In this document: in pieces, positions 44,305 to 52,071 of the stretch | How the letters are laid out: every line of letters begins with the position of its first letter | Position numbering within the stretch: position 1 is the first letter of the stretch | Origin: Clostridium felsineum DSM 794 | GTDB taxonomy: Bacteria > Bacillota > Clostridia > Clostridiales > Clostridiaceae | Assembly: GCF_002006355.2 (NCBI RefSeq) | Contig: NZ_CP096980.1 | Location: 2,728,001 to 2,792,000, forward strand | Direction of reading: 5' to 3' | DNA length: 64,000 nt | Notes under the pieces: model-generated | The model's input: only the letters and a program-made list of their open reading frames with translations | Told to the model about the DNA's origin: nothing | Database searches by the model: none | Program-made: the position numbers and the translations under genes

Positions 44305-45699
44305 TTATAATTTTCTTCCCATCATTACTCCCATAGCTGAGGCCATCATAAGTCCTCTAGTCCAACCACTGGAATCTCCTAAGCAGTGTAAGCCCTTTAT
44401 ATTTGTTTCAAAATTTTGATCTATATCAATTCTATTACTGTAGAATTTAATTTCAGGTCCGTATAATAATGTTTCTCTACTTGCAAAACCAGGAACCACT
44501 GTGTCCATAGCCTGTATGAAGTTTAATATATTTGTCATAGTTCTATATGGAATAGCTGAAGTTAAATCTCCTGCTTCTGCATCTGGAAGAGTATGTTTTA
44601 CATTAGATTCACTTAGTTCATGCTTCCAGGTTCTCTTTCCATCTAATATATCTCCATATCTCTGAATCAATATCCTTCCATTTCCAAGCATATTAACAAG
44701 TTCTGCAACTTTTTGTCCATACTCTATAGGCTCATTAAAAGGCTCTGAAAAATTATGAGAACTAAGTATAGCTAAATTTGTGTTTTCAGACTTTTTATCC
44801 TTATAAGAATGTCCGTTAACTATAGCTAAATTGTTATCATAATTTTCTTGGCTAACAAAACCACCAGGATTTTGACAAAAAGTTCTTACCTTATCCTTAA
44901 ATGGTGCAGGGTGTCCTATAAGCTTTGATTCATAAAGTACATTATTTACACTTTCCATTACTTCATTTCTTAGTTCTACTCTAACTCCAATATCAACTGT
45001 GCCAGCTCTATGCTTTATATCATGGGCATTACACATATCCTTTAACCAATCAGCACCCTTTCTTCCTGTAGCAACTACTACATTATCAGAAAAAACTTCT
45101 TCATCCTTGCTTTTGGTTAATGAATCTGTAATTATTACACCGTATATTTTACTATCTTTTATTAATAAATCCTTAACTGTAGTATCAAACTTTATCTCAA
45201 CACCACTATCAAGTAAATGATTTTGTATTTTCAAATATATTTCTTGAGCTTTTTCAGTTCCTAAATGTCTTATTGGACAATCTACTAATTTTAAGGATGC
45301 TTGAATAGCTTTTCTTCTGATTTCTTTTACAGCTTCATTATTTCCTTTACCTTCAACTTTAGTATCAGCACCAAAACTTAGATAAATTGAATCCGTATAA
45401 TCTATATATTCCTGTACTAAATCAGCTCCCGCAAGTTCTGGCAAGTCTCCTCCTACTTCATGGCTAAGCGATAACTTTCCATCTGAGAATGCACCTGCTC
45501 CTGAAAATCCAGTAGTAATATGGCAATATGGTTTACAAGACATACATTTTTTTGTTTTATCCTTAGGACAATGTCTTTTATCTATACTTTTTCCTGATTC
45601 AATTAAAAGAATTTTAGATTGTTTTTTTTGCTTTTTTAGCTCATATGCAGTAAATATTCCCGCTGGACCAGCACCCACTATTATTACATCATAATTCAT
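44305..45699 (-). CDS. FAD-dependent oxidoreductase (COG2509 type)
   Basis: 464 residues. Dinucleotide-binding GAGPAGIFTAYEL at the N-terminus, then a Cys-rich stretch (KRHCPKDKTKKCMSCKPYCHITTGFSGAGAFSDGKLSL), ATGRKGADWL, and the FAD-binding end LHCLGDSSGWTRGLMMASAMGVMMG. It matches uncharacterised FAD dehydrogenases of COG2509; the reaction is unknown. AAGGAG precedes ATG 45699. Upstream on its mRNA are a guanine riboswitch (45853-45926) and a 114-nt structured element (45717-45830), so it is tightly RNA-regulated and probably tied to purine state. Confidence 0.87.
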   Translation of the reverse strand: MNYDVIIVGAGPAGIFTAYELKKQKKQSKILLIESGKSIDKRHCPKDKTKKCMSCKPYCHITTGFSGAGAFSDGKLSLSHEVGGDLPELAGADLVQEYIDYTDSIYLSFGADTKVEGKGNNEAVKEIRRKAIQASLKLVDCPIRHLGTEKAQEIYLKIQNHLLDSGVEIKFDTTVKDLLIKDSKIYGVIITDSLTKSKDEEVFSDNVVVATGRKGADWLKDMCNAHDIKHRAGTVDIGVRVELRNEVMESVNNVLYESKLIGHPAPFKDKVRTFCQNPGGFVSQENYDNNLAIVNGHSYKDKKSENTNLAILSSHNFSEPFNEPIEYGQKVAELVNMLGNGRILIQRYGDILDGKRTWKHELSESNVKHTLPDAEAGDLTSAIPYRTMTNILNFIQAMDTVVPGFASRETLLYGPEIKFYSNRIDIDQNFETNIKGLHCLGDSSGWTRGLMMASAMGVMMGRKL

Positions 45700-45716
45700 T
45701 CTTATCTCTCCTTGAC

Positions 45717-45830
45717 ATATACGTTGTAATAAAATTATTACATTCTGATTTCTAAAATATCACTGCTTAATAGGTTTAAATCTAGGATATTTTTAAAATC
45801 AGAACATATTAGAACCTTCACAACCTATAT
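45717..45830 (-). ncRNA. Structured 114-nt leader RNA, copy A (unrecognised class)
   Basis: Lies just 3 nt before the ribosome site of the FAD oxidoreductase. It aligns without gaps to 53689-53802 (88 of 114 identical by my count). Proposed fold, numbered from its 5' end: P1 1-10/105-114, P2 25-36/79-90, P2b 39-45/70-76, P3 91-96/99-104, possible pseudoknot 20-24/59-63. Invariant single-stranded blocks are GAAGGTTC (12-19) and AAGCAG (63-68). The pairs 33/82, 45/70 and 93/102 change together between copies. No match to a riboswitch class that I know. Confidence 0.65.
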
Positions 45831-45852
45831 ATTAAATATAATTTTTAGCAGA

Positions 45853-45926
45853 CACTTATAGTCCTATAGCTATTTTCGGCAGCTTGGTAGAAACATCCAA
45901 CCCATATTGTTGGATTTATATAAGTG
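45853..45926 (-). ncRNA. Guanine riboswitch (purine family aptamer)
   Basis: Minus strand: P1 CACTTATA ... TATAAGTG; P2 ATCCAAC/GTTGGAT closed by loop AATATGG; junction GTTTCTACC; P3 with loop GCCGAAA; junction GGACTAT. The specificity base of the last junction is C (GACTAT), the guanine-type, not the adenine-type T. No classic terminator follows before the gene; instead the 114-nt element comes 22 nt further on. It is about 150 nt upstream of the FAD oxidoreductase ATG. Confidence 0.92.
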
Positions 45927-46299
45927 AATATTTTTTGTTTTTTAAACTTATTAGTTCGTCTTACTAGGTAATTTTAGCTCAATTTAATATAAAAATCAAG
46001 AAAAAAGCCAAAAATTCTATTTGAATCCAAATAAAATATGAACATTAATAATTCTATATCTATTTTTTATAGTTTCCTTAATATTATACATTTTTATATT
46101 ACCTTAATAAAAAATTATTTAAATATCCACCTAATCTAATTCGTACATGTAAAACTAACTAGCATTACAAAATCATTAAATTTACTATTCATCCTCATTA
46201 AAGCTTTCAAGTACAATTTAACATTATTTAATTATATCTATTTAATTCTTGTAATTACGACTAAAAAATCTATTGATTTTAAATAAAAACAAAAAAATG

Positions 46300-46328
46300 T
46301 TGCAATTTTATTAAATATGTATTAGTAT
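46300..46328 (+). promoter_or_regulatory. Promoter of the glycine riboswitch-permease transcript
   Basis: TTGCAA (46300-46305), 17-bp spacer, TAGTAT (46323-46328), some 25 nt before the riboswitch. The rest of the 45930-46300 gap is AT-rich and shows no other feature. Confidence 0.45.
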
Positions 46329-46359
46329 ATAAGCGTAAAATTTAATAGTTCAGATGAAG

Positions 46360-46620
46360 ATAGTGGGAGAGTTATGACTTTTGTCATTCACCGAAGAAGT
46401 AAATCTTTCAGGTATTTATTTATATTAATTTTTAAAGTTACTCTCTATTTATTTTGCATAAAATTCAGAAAACGAATTTTTTATAAGAGAAAATGGAATT
46501 CTACTAATTAAGATTATATAACTAGAGATGACCGCTATTGGATGAACCCTTGGAGAGACTCTTTAAGAGCACCGAAGGAGAAAGCTGTGAAAAGCGAAAC
46601 TCTCAGGTAAAAGGACAGGG
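46360..46620 (+). ncRNA. Tandem glycine riboswitch with insertion in aptamer I
   Basis: Aptamer I: P1 ATAGTGG (46360-46366), hairpin ATGAC/GTCAT, core CACCGAAGAAGTAAAT then CTTTCAGG (to 46412), matching the Bacillus gcvT core. The P1 partner CCGCTAT appears only at 46532-46538, after an unusual ~112-nt insert. Linker TTGGATGAA then aptamer II: P1 CCCT (46547-46550), GGAGAG, CACCGAAGGAGAAAGC, ACTCTCAGGTAAAAGGAC, AGGG (46617-46620). Downstream, AAAAGTAAT pairs with ATTACTT as a possible expression hairpin. Confidence 0.92.
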
Positions 46621-46766
46621 GGACAGATAACACATCTTACAAAAGTAATATTTTGTCAATTACTTCTTTTAGATTTTATCTATTCCCATTTGTGTCTCCA
46701 ATCAAAATTACTTTATAGAAAAAGGCTTTATAATTAATTGCCTTTTGACTAAGATGGAGGGATAAA

Positions 46767-48125
46767 ATGGAACAATCAAAATCAGACAATCAAAATTTAT
46801 CACGAGGTTTGAAAAATCGACACGTTCAATTGCTTGCAATCGGGGGGGCTATTGGTACAGGACTGTTTCTAGGTTCGGGGAGATCTATTCACCTAGCCGG
46901 TCCATCAATTCTATTCGCCTACTTAATAACAGGGGTAATTTGTTTTTTAGTTATGCGTGCCCTTGGAGAATTATTACTTTCTAACTTGAACTACCACTCT
47001 TTTGTGGATTTTGTACAAGACTATTTAGGTAAAGGAGCAGCATTTATTACTGGATGGACTTATTGGTTCTGTTGGATTTCTCTTGCCATGGCCGATGTAA
47101 CTGCTGCAGGACTTTATGTACAATATTGGCTTCCAGGTGTACCTAGATGGCTTCCTAGTCTCGTTATTCTTATTGTTTTACTAATTATGAATCTCACGGC
47201 AGTAAAATTATTTGGTGAAATGGAGTTTTGGTTTGCTTTAATTAAAGTTGTTGCAATTTTAGCACTAATTATAATTGGATGCTTTATGATTATCAGTGGT
47301 TTCTCTACAAATGCCGGTTCGGCTAGCTTTACTAACCTTTGGAAACACGGTGGTTTATTTCCAAATGGTTCGCATGGTTTTATTCTATCCTTTCAAATGG
47401 TGGTATTTGCTTTTACTGGAATAGAATTAGTTGGTCTTACAGCCGGTGAAACTGAAAATCCAGAGCATGTTATTCCAAGAGCTATTAATAATATTCCAAT
47501 TAGAATCATTATATTCTACATAGGTGCACTTGCAGTTATTATGAGTATTTACCCTTGGAACTCAATAAATCCAGATAAAAGCCCTTTTGTACAAGTATTT
47601 TCAGCAATAGGCATAACTGCTGCTGCAAGTATTGTAAATTTCGTTGTATTAACATCAGCAGCTTCTGCATGTAATAGTGGTATTTTCAGTACAAGTCGTA
47701 TGGTTTACTCTCTTTCAAAAGAAGAGAATGCTCCAAAAATGATGAATAAACTAACTTCAAATAAAATACCTTTTAATGCTACAATATTTTCTGCAATTGT
47801 AATTTTAATTTCAGTTATTTTAAATTATATTATGCCAGAAGGAGTGTTTGTTCTTATTACAAGCATATCAACTTTTTGTTTTATATTCATTTGGGCAATT
47901 ATAGTTATTTGTCACTTAAAATATAAGAAAAATACAAAGCTCGCTTCTAAAAATAAATTTAAAATGCCCTTATACCCAATTGCCAACTATGTAATTCTTG
48001 CATTCTTTGCTTTTGTTATAATTACTTTAGCACTTAACAATGAAACTCGCGTAGCCCTATTTATAACACCTGTATGGTTTATAATCCTTGGTGTAATTTA
48101 TATGTTATTTAAGAAAAATAAATAG
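46767..48125 (+). CDS. cycA: Amino acid permease, probable glycine/alanine/D-serine transporter
   Basis: 452 residues with 12 helices; AAT family of the APC superfamily. Opening LKNRHVQLLAIGGAIGTGLFLGSG, then ITGVICFLVMRALGELL, FTGIELVGLTAGETENPEHVIPRAI and FSTSRMVYSLSKEENAP. The glycine riboswitch in its leader strongly supports glycine (and related small amino acids) as substrate, as in CycA. Bacillota glycine riboswitches usually turn genes on with glycine, so the permease may import glycine for breakdown, or work in export. TGGAGGG before ATG 46767. Confidence 0.88.
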   Translation: MEQSKSDNQNLSRGLKNRHVQLLAIGGAIGTGLFLGSGRSIHLAGPSILFAYLITGVICFLVMRALGELLLSNLNYHSFVDFVQDYLGKGAAFITGWTYWFCWISLAMADVTAAGLYVQYWLPGVPRWLPSLVILIVLLIMNLTAVKLFGEMEFWFALIKVVAILALIIIGCFMIISGFSTNAGSASFTNLWKHGGLFPNGSHGFILSFQMVVFAFTGIELVGLTAGETENPEHVIPRAINNIPIRIIIFYIGALAVIMSIYPWNSINPDKSPFVQVFSAIGITAAASIVNFVVLTSAASACNSGIFSTSRMVYSLSKEENAPKMMNKLTSNKIPFNATIFSAIVILISVILNYIMPEGVFVLITSISTFCFIFIWAIIVICHLKYKKNTKLASKNKFKMPLYPIANYVILAFFAFVIITLALNNETRVALFITPVWFIILGVIYMLFKKNK

Positions 48126-48136
48126 TTATTAAAATT

Positions 48137-48179
48137 CCTCTAGTACGATCATTTTAGAATCTATACTAGAGGTTTTTTT
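48137..48179 (+). terminator. Terminator of the permease gene
   Basis: CCTCTAGTA (48137-48145) pairs perfectly with TACTAGAGG (48164-48172), then TTTTTTT. Confidence 0.88.
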
Positions 48180-48213
48180 ATTTAAATTATACTTTATTTA
48201 TATACATAAATCT

Positions 48214-49062
48214 TTATTTGCTATTCCTTGGTGAAAGATCTCCATACCAATAAGATGCTGTAACACCACCATCCATCAAAAAATCGCTGCCTGAAATAAA
48301 TGCACCACTGTCACTCATTAATAATTCTGCAACTGCTGCAACTTCATCAGGTGTTCCTGCTCTTCCAGCCGGACAAAGTTTGAGCATTTTTCTATATACT
48401 TCTTTATTAAGCCCATTTAATTCATCATTGGCTAAGGGAGTTATAATAATTCCAGGACTAATAGAATTGATACGTGCCCTCTTCTTACCCCATTTAACCG
48501 CTTCTGCCATTACACGCAAACTATTACAACGCTTTGATAATTGATATGCATGAAGTGTATCTTTTATTTTATCAGCTTTAAGAAATTCAAGTTTAAGTAG
48601 TTTTTCTACAGGTGTTGTAGCCATCAAATCACTTTGTTCCTGTGAAATCACTCCAAGCCGATAACCTGATTGAGAAGATATTATTACACCAGAACCACCT
48701 TCTTTAATAACTTTACCGAATTCATGCAAAAGTAACGCTGTACCATACAAATCTACTTTTAAAATATCTTCAATTGATGCCTGTGATGGGGATACTCCAG
48801 CTGCATTAATAAATCTTGTAATCTCTCCAAATTCTTGTGCCTTTTTAATTAAACTTAAAATAGATTCTTTTGATGAAATATCCACAAAAAATGCACTACT
48901 TTCAAATCCCGAATTATATAATATCTTAGCAACATCTTCTGCATTTTTCAAATATACATCAGCAACAACAACATGTTTTCCAACTCCAATTCTTCTCACA
49001 ACAGCAAGACCGATAGAACCCGCTCCTGTTAAAACAATGACTTCTTTTTCTCTCCCTTTCAC
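48214..49062 (-). CDS. Short-chain dehydrogenase/reductase
   Basis: 282 residues. Cofactor motif LTGAGSIGLAV (lacking the usual first-Gly spacing of TGxxxGxG but clearly Rossmann), NAAGV, active-site YQLSKRCN (YxxxK), PGIIITPL, and C-terminal SGSDFLMDGG. NAD(P)-dependent oxidation or reduction of an alcohol/ketone. Start GTG at 49062 after GAGGAG. It stands downstream of an AKR/MFS pair in the same direction, possibly a shared detoxification locus. Confidence 0.88.
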   Translation of the reverse strand: MKGREKEVIVLTGAGSIGLAVVRRIGVGKHVVVADVYLKNAEDVAKILYNSGFESSAFFVDISSKESILSLIKKAQEFGEITRFINAAGVSPSQASIEDILKVDLYGTALLLHEFGKVIKEGGSGVIISSQSGYRLGVISQEQSDLMATTPVEKLLKLEFLKADKIKDTLHAYQLSKRCNSLRVMAEAVKWGKKRARINSISPGIIITPLANDELNGLNKEVYRKMLKLCPAGRAGTPDEVAAVAELLMSDSGAFISGSDFLMDGGVTASYWYGDLSPRNSK

Positions 49063-49182
49063 AACTAATCTCCTCTTTCTTCAATTAATAATTTACGCTG
49101 TTACTAATATTTTTTCAAAGTTTTCTTATTATTATCCAAGTACATTTTTATTTGCTTAATAAGTTTGTATTAGTACAGAAGT

Positions 49183-49209
49183 AGCCATACTAAAATTTTT
49201 AGTATGGCT
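49183..49209. other. Perfect hairpin between AKR and SDR genes
   Basis: AGCCATACTA (49183-49192) pairs with TAGTATGGCT (49200-49209) around a 7-nt loop. It sits 24 nt after the AKR stop, so it may end that transcript or stabilise its 3' end, but no T-run follows on the minus strand. Confidence 0.5.
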
Positions 49210-49232
49210 ATCACTCTATTTGTAATCCTAAA

Positions 49233-50327
49233 TTATTTGCTAAAATAAGTTTTTATCTCATACATTCGTGTTTCTTGTTTTACTGAAAATGGGCATCTAG
49301 ATTCACAATGTCCACATTTTACACAATCCTCTGCATGAAGTGGAAGCTTATGATAATGACTTTCTGCCATATAATCTCCTGCCTTAGCAAGGTCATAATA
49401 TTTATTAATTAATCCAATGTTTATTCCCTTGGGACATGGCTGACAGTGATTACAATATACACATTTCCCAACAGCCGTTTGTGGGGTAAATTCTCCAATT
49501 ACAGAATAATCCTTCTCTTCATCTGTTACCTCAAAGTATTTTAAAATATCAAGTAAATCTTTTTTTCCACGTATTCCTGGAAGTACAGTAAGCACTCCTG
49601 GTCTATCTAGTGCATATTTTATACATTGATACCTATTTAGTGCTCTACCAAATGGTGAAGTTTCTGCATTCAAAAGTTGTCCACCACTAAATGGTTTCAT
49701 TACAGAAATTCCAACACCTGCTTTTTCACATTCTCTGTATAGATTCATACGATCCTCTACTGATCCTAGTGCATAAGTTCCTTTAGTATAATCATAAGCT
49801 GGATTGATACTAAACATAAACATGTCCACAAGTCCTGTATCTAAAAATCTTTTTGCTATTTCTGGCGAATGAGAAGAAAATCCTAAATGACGAATAATCC
49901 CATGCTTTTTCAATTGTTTTGCATAATCTAACAAACCAGAAGATAGCATACTGTTATAGTCTTCTATATCATCAATACAGTGAATGTATCCCATATCTGT
50001 ATAATTCGTATTTAAATCATCTAATTTCCTAGAGAACTCTTCTTTAATTTCTGATAATTTTCTTGTCCATCCATACTCACCATTTTTGTAGCTAGCACCT
50101 AAGTGCATTTGTAAATATACTTTCTCACGTCTACCCTTAAAAGCCTTTCCATATGCTTTATAAGGCTTTTCTTTTGATGCAACCATGTCAAAAAAATTCA
50201 CGCCATTATCTATTGCAAAATTTATAGTTTCTTCTATTTCCTCTTCTGAACTTTCATGGATAGACCCCATTCCAATACCAATAGTACTAATTTTCTCATT
50301 TCCATGTGGTAATTTTCTATACTCCAT
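49233..50327 (-). CDS. Aldo/keto reductase with C-terminal 2x[4Fe-4S] domain
   Basis: 364 residues. The N-terminal TIM barrel has GIGMGSIHES, catalytic-type residues and HLGFSSHSPEIAKRFL. The last ~85 residues add ferredoxin clusters CVYCNHCQPCP and CVKCGHCESRCPF. This domain pair is common in anaerobes and implies electrons from ferredoxin. Only 3 nt separate it from the MFS exporter stop, so the two are an operon; GGAAGGGT lies inside the MFS gene end. Confidence 0.88.
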   Translation of the reverse strand: MEYRKLPHGNEKISTIGIGMGSIHESSEEEIEETINFAIDNGVNFFDMVASKEKPYKAYGKAFKGRREKVYLQMHLGASYKNGEYGWTRKLSEIKEEFSRKLDDLNTNYTDMGYIHCIDDIEDYNSMLSSGLLDYAKQLKKHGIIRHLGFSSHSPEIAKRFLDTGLVDMFMFSINPAYDYTKGTYALGSVEDRMNLYRECEKAGVGISVMKPFSGGQLLNAETSPFGRALNRYQCIKYALDRPGVLTVLPGIRGKKDLLDILKYFEVTDEEKDYSVIGEFTPQTAVGKCVYCNHCQPCPKGINIGLINKYYDLAKAGDYMAESHYHKLPLHAEDCVKCGHCESRCPFSVKQETRMYEIKTYFSK

Positions 50328-50330
50328 ATT

Positions 50331-51827
50331 TTACCCTTCCCTTTCAATAAATTCTTCAGTAACATTTCTTTTTTTTGATTTAAAATATATTGCAAAATTA
50401 AAAATCAAAGCCAGCACCAATAAAACTAAAGCAACCAACATAATATTGTGTAAACCACCATACATAATATTTCTCATAATAGGCAATAATTTTTTAGGCA
50501 GGTGACTTGCACTTTGAGAATCACTTAATTTATTTAGCATATAAATAGTAATTTTTCCGTGAGCTGCAGCAACCCCCTTAATCAAGGCATTGTTTAAAAT
50601 GACCCCGTATATTGATGACATAAAGGTTTGACTCAAAATACGTAAAAGATATGCAAAGGATGTTGCAACTGGAATATCTCGTTTTTCTGCATCCTCCTGT
50701 ACACTAATTTGTAATACATTAAAGCATAAACCTATACCAAAGCCTTCAAATATTCCTACTATTAATAGAAACCATAATGGCACTGTTATACCTGCCCAAA
50801 CCATACCAATGAATGCAATAAAAAAAGCTAACGTTCCTAGAGCAATAGTACGATATTTTCCTATATGAGGTTGTACTGATGGACCAACCACTGAACCAAC
50901 AAAGTTTGTAATAGAACCGGGAATTTGAGTCACCCCTCCAATTAAAGCACTTAGACCTAATAATCCCTGTGCCCACATCGGTATGTAAATATTAAACGCA
51001 ACAAATGCCCCCCATAAAAGGGCAAATAATATAAAATCTATTACTAGTGGACCATTCTTAAAAAGTCTATTAGGTATTATAGGGTCATCTGCCTTTTCTT
51101 CCACTTTAAACAGTACTATTAATAAAATCAGCCCAACTAGAATTAAAATACCAACTAGAATTATTGGTTCTGATTCTATCATTTGAATTCCTGCTAAAAG
51201 CAATACCAAACTAACTACCATTATGGTAGCACCTAAATAGTCAATTTTCTTACCTGTAGAACTTCTTTTGCTGTCTTTAAAAAAGAATTGAATGCTAAGT
51301 ATTGAAATCAATGCAATTGGCACATTAATATAAAAAACCCAATGCCAACTAAATGTATCAACTATCCAACCACCAATAAGTGGTCCTATAATAGCTGCCG
51401 CACTATAACTTGCTGTAGCATATCCAACAACTTTTCCCCTTCTCTTTAAATCGGTATACAAATCTGCATAAATAATAAATGGCAAAGTATTCATTCCGCC
51501 CGCACCTATTCCCATAATAGTTCTTGCAATCAAAAAGAACACAATATTACTTGATGATGCTTGAAATATAGATCCAATAGCAAAGAGTAATGTAGAAATT
51601 TCATACGCTCTTTTATTCCCTATACGCTCTCCTAATTTACTCCAAAGCGGAGTTACTACTGCCATTCCTAACAGAAAAACAGCTACTATCCAACCCATAT
51701 ATTGAATTCCATGCAAATCACTTACTATTGCAGGCAAAGCAGTATTTACAATTGTTCCGTCTAACCCTGCCATAGCATTTGATAGTAATAATGCTAATGT
51801 TACTATCAAAGTTTCTTTCTTACTCAT
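50331..51827 (-). CDS. Multidrug MFS exporter (DHA2, EmrB/QacA type, 14 helices)
   Basis: About 498 residues with 14 predicted helices. Motifs LDGTIVNTALPAI (motif D1), LGERIGNKRAYEIS, and GPLIGGWIVDTFSWHWVFYINVPIA (motif C) define DHA2 proton-coupled drug exporters. Starts: ATG 51827 lies 12 nt after GGGAGG, while a TTG at 51836 lies only 3 nt after it; I took the ATG. Operon with the AKR gene. Confidence 0.88.
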   Translation of the reverse strand: MSKKETLIVTLALLLSNAMAGLDGTIVNTALPAIVSDLHGIQYMGWIVAVFLLGMAVVTPLWSKLGERIGNKRAYEISTLLFAIGSIFQASSSNIVFFLIARTIMGIGAGGMNTLPFIIYADLYTDLKRRGKVVGYATASYSAAAIIGPLIGGWIVDTFSWHWVFYINVPIALISILSIQFFFKDSKRSSTGKKIDYLGATIMVVSLVLLLAGIQMIESEPIILVGILILVGLILLIVLFKVEEKADDPIIPNRLFKNGPLVIDFILFALLWGAFVAFNIYIPMWAQGLLGLSALIGGVTQIPGSITNFVGSVVGPSVQPHIGKYRTIALGTLAFFIAFIGMVWAGITVPLWFLLIVGIFEGFGIGLCFNVLQISVQEDAEKRDIPVATSFAYLLRILSQTFMSSIYGVILNNALIKGVAAAHGKITIYMLNKLSDSQSASHLPKKLLPIMRNIMYGGLHNIMLVALVLLVLALIFNFAIYFKSKKRNVTEEFIEREG

Positions 51828-51963
51828 ATTTTTCAACTTCCTCCCATCTAAACTTCAAGATGAAAACTTACTTAATTTAATACTATATCTTAAAGTGAAC
51901 TAATAACATTCTAATTCTACAACCTAAAGTTAACTCTAAGTCAATAATTTTTTTAACAATGAA

Positions 51964-52003
51964 AAAACTATATTGCAAAATTAAACATTCACAATATAGT
52001 TTT
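51964..52003 (-). terminator. Terminator of the diguanylate cyclase gene
   Basis: AAAACTATATTG (51964-51975) pairs with CAATATAGTTTT (51992-52003); TTTTTTC follows on the minus strand. Confidence 0.8.
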
Positions 52004-52071
52004 ATATAACCAACTTTTAATCAATGGCTTTAGTTAGTCAAACTATTTATTTAAAATAGATCATTATATAT

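Noticed and set aside
48214..49062. SDR gene as member of the AKR-MFS operon
   Set aside because: A perfect hairpin (49183-49209) and a 170-nt gap separate them, so a shared transcript cannot be claimed.
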